Assembly (NCBI GenBank): GCA_000803105.1
Contig: JTDA01000003.1
Span: forward strand, 186,001-250,000
Direction of reading: 5' to 3'
DNA: 64,000 nt
From: Coprobacter secundus
GTDB lineage: Bacteria > Bacteroidota > Bacteroidia > Bacteroidales > Coprobacteraceae
Shown one piece after another: positions 34,729 through 42,803 of the stretch. Each line of letters opens with the position of its first letter. Position 1 is the first letter of the stretch. The notes beneath the pieces are model-generated. The model ran no database searches. It was not told the origin of the DNA and saw only the letters and a list, made by a program, of their open reading frames with translations. The position numbers and the translations under genes were made by a program.

Positions 34729-37524
34729 TTAAAATTGGAGATTTAAGCCTAAACTAAAAGTGCGAATAGCTGGGTGTCCATATAATGTCTCCGGGTCGAC
34801 TTGTCCCTCCATGTGATCCAATGAGAATAAATTGGTCGCATTGGCAAAAACTCTTAGTTTTTCGAGTTTTATTTTATTTGTCAATCTTTCTGGTAACGTA
34901 TATCCGAATTCCAGGTTTCTTAGTTTTAAGAAATTTCCATTTTTTTGCCAGAAGGTAGAATATTGATAGTTGTTCTGGTTTCCGTCAGTGGACAAACGAG
35001 GGTAAGTTGCTGTTTCAGCTGTTTCTGGTGTCCAACGTTTTAGTGCAACTTCTGATATTTTTCCTGAGTTCTGGAATGCCTGGAAGCGTTTTCCTTCCCA
35101 ATATACGGTGCGATTAGCAACACCGTGAAACATTATGTCAAGATCGAACCCTTTGTAATTGAAACCACCGTGGAGGCCGAATGACCATTCGGGAGATTGA
35201 GTGTATCCGAATGCCTTTTTATCGTTGTTATCGATAATTCCATCACCATTTTGGTCTTTATATTTGATATCTCCGGGGACGACTTCATCGAATACTTGTT
35301 TAGGAGACCTATCTATATCGGCTTGATCTTTAAAGAAACCGATAGCTTCGAAAGCAAATGGTTGATTGATACGGTGCCCGGTGGAGTATAAATAGTCATA
35401 TACTTGAGGAGCTTCGGCATTATATGTTACTTCGTTACGGGTAAAGGAAATATTGGCTCCAATAAAATAATTTACACCTTTTTTACTTGTTGTATTATAA
35501 CGTAAAGCTGTTTCGAAACCTGTGTTGCGAACTTTCCCGACGTTCATATCCGGTAAGTTTATACCTAAAAAATCCGGTACGGTACTATAGGGCTTGGAAA
35601 GAATGTCATATCTGTTGCGAATATAGTAATCGACGGAGATATCTAAACCTTTGAATAATGTTGCATCAAGCCCAATGTTGGTTTGTTTTTCTTTTTCCCA
35701 TGTTACATCAGGGTTTGCCAAAGACCCCATTTCGTATCTGTCGACGCTGCTATTACTGGAGCCTAAATAATAGGAGCCTTTCCATACGTAATATTGGTTA
35801 AACATAAATTGTTGACCTCCGATGCTGTGATTCCCAGTAAGACCATAAGATGCCCGTAGTTTTAGATAGTCGATTATATCGTTATTTTCTAAAAATTTTT
35901 CATTGGAAATTACCCATGCCACAGAACCTGTCGGAAAAAATCCAAAACGATGTCCCCGCGGATAATTTTCAGTTCCATTGTACCCGAATGAGAATTCTGC
36001 GATATATCGCTTGTCATAACCATAAGTAGCACGACCAGCAATGCCTGCATTACGATATGGAAGAGAACCACTGGTAATGGTATAGTCATCATAATTACTC
36101 ATAAACATGGCTTCGACAGAATGTCTTCCGAATGTTCGTTTGTAATCTAATGAAGCTTGTACAACTAAGTTTCTCCAAAGAGTGAATGCACTTTCGTTTC
36201 CGGTAAGAGATGTATTTTCTCCGAATTTGGTATATAAAAATTCTCCGGCATTATCGCGTTCTATCAAAAAACGCTCGTAATCTCTGGATTTTATTGAATT
36301 GGAAACGAAATAAGTATTGAATCCTACTCCAGCGGAGATGCTTAAACCTGGGGTAATCCAGTCAAGTTTTTCTGTCAAACGGGCTTGGGCTTGTGCGGAG
36401 CGACCATTAGCGGTGTTTGAGCCGGCTTGTGCGATTTCTCCTAATGGACTTTTAAAAGTGGATGTTCCACCCAACATTCCGGGACTGACATATATCGGGA
36501 ATGCGTTGGGAGCAATAGTGTTCATGAGCTCAAATACGTTATAGGTGTTAGCATCCACTCCGGAATTAGTTTTATCTTCTACAGTAGCACCCATGGATAC
36601 ATGAGCAGATAAATTTTTAGAGATATTCAAATCGATATTCGTTCGAAAATTGAATCTAGAATAGGTAGAGTTTTTGGAGTTGTCAGAAAGGCTCTCAACT
36701 CGCTTGTACAGCCCGTTTTGTGTTACTGCATTGAACATCACATAGTATGCTATACGGTCATTTCCTCCTCTGGCTGAAAAATTGTAATTTGCTACGGGTG
36801 CAGCTTTACGTAATAGTTCGTCATACCAATTTACATTGGGATGTAATAAGGGATCGGAGCCATTGCGATAAGCTTCTAAATCTGCGGCTGAATACATCGG
36901 TGATTTTCCTTCATTGGCTAATGCTTCATTGTAGAGGGTAGCATAGTCGTATGAATCTAAAAAGTTGGGCAAGCGAACTGCTTGTTGGAATCCGTATTCA
37001 GCACCGACTGAAACTTTTAATGGAGAATTGAACCCTCTTTTAGTTTTTACGACTAAAACACCATTTGCTGCCCGGTTTCCATATAATGCTGTCGCTGCTG
37101 CATCTTTTAATAAAGAAACCGATTCAATTTCTTCGGGAACCAGCTGTTCAAAAAATAAATTAGTGGAAGGCATTCCGTCAATAACGTACATGAGTCCATA
37201 TCCGGAACCATAGGTTGCCAACCCTCGTCCTGATAAAGTGGGTGAGTTGGCTCCAGCTTCTCCACTTCCTTGTTCAACGGTCAAACCCGAAATTTTTCCA
37301 TATAAGGTATTGGCAATGTTAGAGACGAAGCCTTTTCTTAGTTCTTCACCAGATACGGTAGAGATTGCGCCTGTATGTAATCCTGCAGACTCGATACCAA
37401 GAGCTACTTTTGCCGAATCTGCATCAATAGCAGTACGGGCTTGTATTGTCCCGAAGATGCTTGATATGGCACATGTTATCAAAAGGCTCCTACCGATTGA
37501 TTTATATTTTATTCGTTTTTCCAT
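34729..37524 (-). CDS. SusC-like TonB-dependent transporter, pair 2, lacking the N-terminal regulatory-like domain
   Basis: Outer-membrane TonB-dependent transporter of 931 residues. After a signal peptide (to about residue 30) the protein goes almost directly into the plug (LYGKISGLTVEQ, GRGLATYG, YVIDGMPS, EIESVSLLKDAAATALYG, ANGVLVVKTKRG), then the barrel, ending NLQF. The CarboxypepD-reg-like domain of about 90 residues in front of the plug, present in the first SusC here, is missing. The segment where the TonB box should be reads ALGIESAGLHTGAIS instead of the usual VVVGYGTQ-type box. It is paired with the SusD at 32983. Transport still seems likely because the plug is intact, but the energy coupling is worth testing. 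Confidence 0.93.
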   Translation of the reverse strand: MEKRIKYKSIGRSLLITCAISSIFGTIQARTAIDADSAKVALGIESAGLHTGAISTVSGEELRKGFVSNIANTLYGKISGLTVEQGSGEAGANSPTLSGRGLATYGSGYGLMYVIDGMPSTNLFFEQLVPEEIESVSLLKDAAATALYGNRAANGVLVVKTKRGFNSPLKVSVGAEYGFQQAVRLPNFLDSYDYATLYNEALANEGKSPMYSAADLEAYRNGSDPLLHPNVNWYDELLRKAAPVANYNFSARGGNDRIAYYVMFNAVTQNGLYKRVESLSDNSKNSTYSRFNFRTNIDLNISKNLSAHVSMGATVEDKTNSGVDANTYNVFELMNTIAPNAFPIYVSPGMLGGTSTFKSPLGEIAQAGSNTANGRSAQAQARLTEKLDWITPGLSISAGVGFNTYFVSNSIKSRDYERFLIERDNAGEFLYTKFGENTSLTGNESAFTLWRNLVVQASLDYKRTFGRHSVEAMFMSNYDDYTITSGSLPYRNAGIAGRATYGYDKRYIAEFSFGYNGTENYPRGHRFGFFPTGSVAWVISNEKFLENNDIIDYLKLRASYGLTGNHSIGGQQFMFNQYYVWKGSYYLGSSNSSVDRYEMGSLANPDVTWEKEKQTNIGLDATLFKGLDISVDYYIRNRYDILSKPYSTVPDFLGINLPDMNVGKVRNTGFETALRYNTTSKKGVNYFIGANISFTRNEVTYNAEAPQVYDYLYSTGHRINQPFAFEAIGFFKDQADIDRSPKQVFDEVVPGDIKYKDQNGDGIIDNNDKKAFGYTQSPEWSFGLHGGFNYKGFDLDIMFHGVANRTVYWEGKRFQAFQNSGKISEVALKRWTPETAETATYPRLSTDGNQNNYQYSTFWQKNGNFLKLRNLEFGYTLPERLTNKIKLEKLRVFANATNLFSLDHMEGQVDPETLYGHPAIRTFSLGLNLQF

Positions 37525-37554
37525 ATTAGCTTGATTAACGATGTGATATAACTA

Positions 37555-39300
37555 TTAATAACCCGGATTTTGGATTAAGTATCCTTTGTTGATCTCTCCA
37601 GTGGGGAATGGATGCAGATACATGCGTTTCATGAAAGTACGAGTCTCAAAAACATATGGCTCATAACTGTATTCATTGCCCGTATCTTTATAGATTTTGA
37701 TACCTTTCATGGCCCCTTGCATAATTCCTTCTTGGTCAGCTATTAACCAGCGACGGACATCCCAGAATCGGTGTTCATCAAAAGCCAGTTCAAGAGCTCG
37801 CTCGTTTCTTATCAATTCCATGAAGTCAGAATATATACCGCTTCCTGATGTTATTTTAGGTTGTCCCGAACGATCACGTATAATATTTATAGCATCTCTT
37901 GCTGTCATTCCGAAACTTTGAGGATCATCCGGACCATAAGCTTCGGTCATGGCTTCAGCGAAATTGAGATAAATTTCGTTGAGTTGGAATAATGTTGAGT
38001 TTGGCTGGTAAGACCATACTTGTTGACTAATTTCTCTTGGGTATAATTTGTGTAACCAAAAACCTCCAAAACATGAGGTTGTGTGTTTACCTCCTTCAAA
38101 TAGTTCGACAGTCTGACAGTCAACATTCCAATATCCTAAATTCCCAACAACGGTTTGGTTGAAGCGACGATCCAAATTGGCCATTTTGACTTGCAGTCCT
38201 GTTCCTCCACTCCAGTCGACCTTTCTTCCTTGGCGGTCTTCATATTTGCTGACGAAGTTTAGAGTGGGAGTTACTCCACTGTATCCCGAATTTCCAGCAG
38301 CTATCGTAGGAGGAGCGATACTGCTCCATGGCCAAGTCCAACGTCCTCGTTTGCCGTTTGATTTTTCAGCAAAAATGATTTCGGCATTGTCATAATGTTC
38401 CCAGGAATATCGATAATTTTCATCAACACCTTGGTCGGTAATTAAATGGTAACCTGCCTCTTTTGCCCATTCTAATACATCGTAAGCTGCTTGGGCCGCT
38501 TCTTGCCAACGTTCGATTTTGTAATTTCCAAAACATATCAGGTTATTATTAGCCCCTAAACTCATAAATGGAGTTGAGGTGTTAAACATTTTGCTGGCAG
38601 CGTATAACATGGTTTTTGATTTTAAAGCCAATGCTGCACCTTTATGAGCTCGGCCTCTCAAAGCTCCAGCCTGGTCTGACTGTAAGTCTGGAATAGCTTC
38701 TTTCAGGTCTTTCATGATAAAATTATATGTCTCTTCTAATGTACTACGAGGTATTTTAAGATCCTCATCTAATTTTATACTATGGTCGATGACGGGTACA
38801 CCTCCATATCGTTTCATCATTTCAAAGTAATTCAGTGCTCGTAAAAATTTTACTTCGGCTTTGATTTGTTTGGCATAGTCTGGAGACATATCCGGTACTT
38901 CATCTACTCTTTCGAGCATTACTGCAATATAACGGATAGCTTTCCACCGGTATACCCAACGAGCATCTTCAGTATTATCGGCCGTAATAGAACCTGTATT
39001 CCATTTTTGAGGAGGATACCAGTCGGCGCATTGTTCTGCTTCATCACAGCATGCACCACCTATATGACCTTCTGGGTTGACAAAAATATTAGGAATACCA
39101 TCATCATTATAATAAGGCAAATTAGAATGCATGCCATACTGATATATTGTATTCAAGAATAGTTCAGTTTGAGCTGCCGATGAGAAGATTGTGTCTTCAG
39201 TGACATCTATCCCCGGAGCTTTTTCTAAAAAACTGCTGTCTTCACATGACCAGATTGAAATCAGCAAGGTCAAAAGCATTAAATAAAATATCTTTTTCAT
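37555..39300 (-). CDS. SusD-like nutrient-binding lipoprotein, pair 1
   Basis: RagB/SusD family lipoprotein of 581 residues. The signal peptide ends at SIWSC (Cys19) with EDSSFLEKAP after it, close to the common SusD start CxxxFLE. The helical core has KAEVKFLRALNYFEMMKRYGGVP, and the C-terminal part has RNERALELAFDEHRFWDVRRW and a final LIQNPGY. It is paired with the SusC at 39312 (11-bp gap). The sequence differs strongly from the other SusD in the ligand-facing half (NPEGHIGGACCDEAEQ), so the two systems may prefer different oligomers. Confidence 0.95.
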   Translation of the reverse strand: MKKIFYLMLLTLLISIWSCEDSSFLEKAPGIDVTEDTIFSSAAQTELFLNTIYQYGMHSNLPYYNDDGIPNIFVNPEGHIGGACCDEAEQCADWYPPQKWNTGSITADNTEDARWVYRWKAIRYIAVMLERVDEVPDMSPDYAKQIKAEVKFLRALNYFEMMKRYGGVPVIDHSIKLDEDLKIPRSTLEETYNFIMKDLKEAIPDLQSDQAGALRGRAHKGAALALKSKTMLYAASKMFNTSTPFMSLGANNNLICFGNYKIERWQEAAQAAYDVLEWAKEAGYHLITDQGVDENYRYSWEHYDNAEIIFAEKSNGKRGRWTWPWSSIAPPTIAAGNSGYSGVTPTLNFVSKYEDRQGRKVDWSGGTGLQVKMANLDRRFNQTVVGNLGYWNVDCQTVELFEGGKHTTSCFGGFWLHKLYPREISQQVWSYQPNSTLFQLNEIYLNFAEAMTEAYGPDDPQSFGMTARDAINIIRDRSGQPKITSGSGIYSDFMELIRNERALELAFDEHRFWDVRRWLIADQEGIMQGAMKGIKIYKDTGNEYSYEPYVFETRTFMKRMYLHPFPTGEINKGYLIQNPGY

Positions 39301-39311
39301 GTTTGTTACTC

Positions 39312-42300
39312 TTAGAAGTTAATATTTACTCCGAAATTGAATACCCGTGTCAAAGGATAGGGTTCGTTATTTGCTCCTAAATTTGCAACCTCAGGGTCTT
39401 CACCGGGTAACATATCACACCAGGTTAATAAATTACTGCCGTTTGCATATAAGCGTAAAGAACTTACACCGATACGGTCGAAAAATTTATTGCGAAAAGT
39501 GTAGCCGATTTCTACATTTTTTAATCGTAAATAAGATGCATCTTCCAACCAGAATGTAGAAGTATAATAATTGTGGTCATTATAAGTTGATACGTGTGGG
39601 TATCGGATTTTTAAACCTTGTTCGTACCGTTCTTGTGACCAGCTTTCCAATAGATGCTCGCCCGCACCGGTATTGTTATAGAATCCGGTTTGTGTACGAC
39701 GGGAAGGCATATTAGATACATGAGCAGCTCCTTGAAATAATACAGAAAAGTCAAATCCTTTGTATTCCCCGGTCAAAGAGAAGCCATAAGTAATTTCAGG
39801 GAATGTAGAATAACCGATGGGAACTTGGTCGTCCCAATCTATTTTTCCATCTCCGTTAACATCACGATATTTTACATCTCCCGGTTGTATTTTATTAGTT
39901 GTAAAAGTGTATACAGGGCGGTTGATATCGTTTACTTCTTCCCATGTATTATACAGACCTTCAGCTATTAATCCGAAAAATTGGCCATAACGTCTTCCCG
40001 TAGAGTACCGATAAGAGTATTTTTGGTATACTTCGTCCATATAGTCGATTGTATTATGCGCATATGAGAAGTTTCCTCTGATACCGAGTTTGAAGTCTCC
40101 GAAAGTATCCATATAAGAAAGTTCTCCTTCAAAACCTCCATTGGTCATTTTCCCTAAATTGTAAGCTGGCATATTGGCACCTGTTATGTCGGGAACAGTA
40201 CCTCGGTTACATAAAATATTGTCTCTTTTTTCACGGAAGAAATCAAAGGTTAAGCCTATCTTGTCTTTATAGAATTTCAAGTCGGCACCGATATTCATCT
40301 TACGAGCCCTTTCCCAAGTCAAATCAGGATTTCCTAATTTCCCTTCGATTGCTCCGTTATAAGTTTTTTCTGAAATACCGAATTCTCCAAAGTGATATAC
40401 ATCATTGACATAGGTATAAGATGTAGGGCGGTATAAGAATCGGTCTCCTCCAATCTTATCATTACCTACTTCCCCGTATGTCCCTCGTATTTTTATAAAT
40501 GAAACGTAGTCATTCCTTGGGAAAAAAGGTTCTTCACTTAAGACCCATCCTAATGAATAAGCAGGAAATACGCCAAAACGATGGCCTTCAGCAAAATTTT
40601 CAGTACCATTATAGCCGATATTGAATTCGGCCAAATAACGGCTGTCATAGTTATAAGTTATACGACCGACAATGCCTTGATATCCATTTGGAACTAAATA
40701 TGCAAGATTAGGATCTATATATTTACTTTGATTATATAACACTAAGGCTGTTACATGATGAGCTCCGAAACTACGGTCATAGGAAGCTCCCGCTTCGAGA
40801 TAAATACGTCGGTTTTTGGATACAGTGTCTCCAAAACGCATAGGGGTAGATGAGGATAATGGTACTAAAATATATCCTCCTTCTGTTGTAGGACGTGCAT
40901 CATATGTCTGACCGTATGCATCATATTTTTTTACATCTGTAATGTAATTTTTGTAAGATATTGCTCCCCGAACAGAAAGTCCTTTTAGGAGCCAATCCAT
41001 TTTGTAATTTAGACGTATTGACCCGTTTAATGTATTGCTGTAGTCACTATGCCACCCCTTATCGAATGCAGTAAATGGATTATCTCCTCGTTTTGTCGTA
41101 GTTTGCGCTGTTGTAATTTTTCCATCTACTATACCCGGTGAAGCATTGGATGGGATAGAAGAAATCCATTCCATAAAGCCTTGAGTAGACCAATTTATGC
41201 CTCGGTTATTGTCTATCTGCGTAGAGAAATCAAAGCTCAATAGAAGATCTTTTGTTACGTCGATATCGAAGTTTGAACGTATATTATATCGACGATATTT
41301 TAATTGATAATCATATCCCGGATCATAATTAGCGGTATTGAACATCCCGTTTTGTAAAAATTGACCCATGGAGAAGAAATATCGTACTCGGTCTGTACCT
41401 CCACTGATAGAAATATTACTTTGTTGCTGTAAAGAAGATTTTTTTAATGTTTCATCGAACCAGTCGACATCAGGGTAGAAGATAGGATCGCTATGGTCTT
41501 TGAACTTCATAAGTTCCTCGTCTGTATATGGAAGGTCATAGCTGCCTGTACGATAAAAGTCATAACCTGCTGCCATATTTCGATTGTATGCAAAATCATA
41601 CGCATTCATACTTTTCCTTAGGAATGGAAAATCGGTGACAGCAACACTTGATGTTACGCTGATTTTGGGCCTGCCTTTTTCTCCACGCTTAGTAGTAATT
41701 AATATGACACCATTTGCACCTCGTACTCCGTATACAGCTGTTGCGGAGGCATCCTTAAGGATTGAGATAGATTCGATTTCGTTAGGGTCTATAGTATTGA
41801 AATTAGGAGTTTCGATACCATCAACCATCACGAGAGGGTCTTGTAAGCCCTCACCTTCTGCAAATGTCCCGATACCTCGAATGCGTAATGTCGATTGGTC
41901 TTTTCCAGGTTCTCCGCTTCTTTGTACAGCAAATAAGCCTGGCATGCGGCCTACTAAAGAATTACTAATATTAGCTTGTGGCGATTGCACTAATTCCTTT
42001 GTTGATATCATGGAAATAGCGCCTGTTACAGTTTCTTTTTTCTGAGTACTGTATCCGACAACAACTACGTCATCTAAATCTGTAGTTGTTTCTTGTAGAG
42101 TAATGGAAAATGTATTTTTTCCATCTAATTTCAGAGTTTGTGATACAAACCCTACACATGAGACCATCACTGTTTTAGTCCCTTCAGGTACTTTTAGTGT
42201 AAATTTCCCATTGTAATCGGCAATGGTTCCTATCGCTGACTTGGGTATTGCTACAGAAGCTCCTACCAAAGGCTCTCCACTTGAGTCTTTAATAGTTCCG

Positions 42301-42452
42301 GTTACTATGATTTCAGCCTTCTGTACTACGGCCTCAGATTTATCCTCTTTTCCAATGACTGCATTTATTTGTGGTGTTCCCACGAATAGAAGGCAAATGC
42401 TAAGATAAAGGACTTTGTGATTGAGTTTTTCAGGTTTACTTTTTTTTCTCAT
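39312..42452 (-). CDS. SusC-like TonB-dependent transporter, pair 1
   Basis: First gene of the PUL transcript. 1046 residues: signal peptide (about 1-31), CarboxypepD-reg-like domain (about 48-125) with VTGTIKDSSGEPLVGASV and NGKFTLKVPEG, a clear TonB box (DDVVVVGYSTQKKETVTGAI), the plug (RMPGLFAVQ, RIRGIGTF, PLVMVDGIE, EIESISILKDASATAVYGVRGANGVI), and a 22-strand barrel ending VNINF. All parts of a normal SusC are present. A -7 TATATTTG about 110 bp upstream and the phased TTAA array behind it give the likely operon promoter. Confidence 0.96.
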   Translation of the reverse strand: MRKKSKPEKLNHKVLYLSICLLFVGTPQINAVIGKEDKSEAVVQKAEIIVTGTIKDSSGEPLVGASVAIPKSAIGTIADYNGKFTLKVPEGTKTVMVSCVGFVSQTLKLDGKNTFSITLQETTTDLDDVVVVGYSTQKKETVTGAISMISTKELVQSPQANISNSLVGRMPGLFAVQRSGEPGKDQSTLRIRGIGTFAEGEGLQDPLVMVDGIETPNFNTIDPNEIESISILKDASATAVYGVRGANGVILITTKRGEKGRPKISVTSSVAVTDFPFLRKSMNAYDFAYNRNMAAGYDFYRTGSYDLPYTDEELMKFKDHSDPIFYPDVDWFDETLKKSSLQQQSNISISGGTDRVRYFFSMGQFLQNGMFNTANYDPGYDYQLKYRRYNIRSNFDIDVTKDLLLSFDFSTQIDNNRGINWSTQGFMEWISSIPSNASPGIVDGKITTAQTTTKRGDNPFTAFDKGWHSDYSNTLNGSIRLNYKMDWLLKGLSVRGAISYKNYITDVKKYDAYGQTYDARPTTEGGYILVPLSSSTPMRFGDTVSKNRRIYLEAGASYDRSFGAHHVTALVLYNQSKYIDPNLAYLVPNGYQGIVGRITYNYDSRYLAEFNIGYNGTENFAEGHRFGVFPAYSLGWVLSEEPFFPRNDYVSFIKIRGTYGEVGNDKIGGDRFLYRPTSYTYVNDVYHFGEFGISEKTYNGAIEGKLGNPDLTWERARKMNIGADLKFYKDKIGLTFDFFREKRDNILCNRGTVPDITGANMPAYNLGKMTNGGFEGELSYMDTFGDFKLGIRGNFSYAHNTIDYMDEVYQKYSYRYSTGRRYGQFFGLIAEGLYNTWEEVNDINRPVYTFTTNKIQPGDVKYRDVNGDGKIDWDDQVPIGYSTFPEITYGFSLTGEYKGFDFSVLFQGAAHVSNMPSRRTQTGFYNNTGAGEHLLESWSQERYEQGLKIRYPHVSTYNDHNYYTSTFWLEDASYLRLKNVEIGYTFRNKFFDRIGVSSLRLYANGSNLLTWCDMLPGEDPEVANLGANNEPYPLTRVFNFGVNINF

Positions 42453-42562
42453 ACGTCTGCATCGTTTTAATTTAGACGGTTAATAATAAAAGGTCATGAT
42501 TTGTGTTTTTTATATGGTTATGTTTTCATATGTTATTTTAATTCTTAAATTTAAAATATATG

Positions 42563-42570
42563 CAAATATA
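42563..42570 (-). promoter_or_regulatory. Probable -7 element of the PUL promoter
   Basis: On the minus strand this is TATATTTG, a perfect TAnnTTTG, giving a leader of roughly 105 nt before susC. No TTTG is present at the usual -33 distance (about 42588-42592 is an A/T run), which fits a promoter that needs an activator. Confidence 0.55.
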
Positions 42571-42591
42571 TGTGAGAACAATTTAATTTTT

Positions 42592-42642
42592 TTTAATAGG
42601 TGCTTAAAGGTGGATTAAAAACCCCTTAAAAATGTATTAATG
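42592..42642 (-). repeat. Five TTAA cores at exact 11-bp spacing (candidate activator operator)
   Basis: TTAA occurs at 42593, 42604, 42615, 42626 and 42637, each 11 bp from the next. The 7-mers are TTTAATA, CTTAAAG, ATTAAAA, CTTAAAA and ATTAATG on the plus strand. A sixth TTAA at 42583 is one base out of phase. The array runs from about -35 to -80 relative to the presumed start site. One-turn spacing of heptamer direct repeats is the known geometry of SARP operators, and the neighbouring regulator has a SARP-like DNA-binding domain. The link between the two is inference. Confidence 0.6.
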
Positions 42643-42739
42643 TATATATAATTCATTTATTATCAGTAATATAAATATATATACGTTTTTTATTAGGAAG
42701 AATAATTTTAGTGTTTATAAGAAGAAATTAGCAATGAAA

Positions 42740-42777
42740 ATCATAAACAAGAACTACTAAAAATTCTTGCTTATGAT
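42740..42777 (-). terminator. Probable terminator of the regulator gene
   Basis: 14-bp arms with one mismatch (42740-42753 and 42764-42777, 10-nt loop), 27 bp after the regulator stop codon on the minus strand. The T content after the stem is moderate. The 351-bp gap 42453-42803 thus holds this hairpin, the TTAA array and the promoter, and nothing else I can see. Confidence 0.6.
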
Positions 42778-42803
42778 ACTTTAATATATGATATGCTTAT
42801 TTT

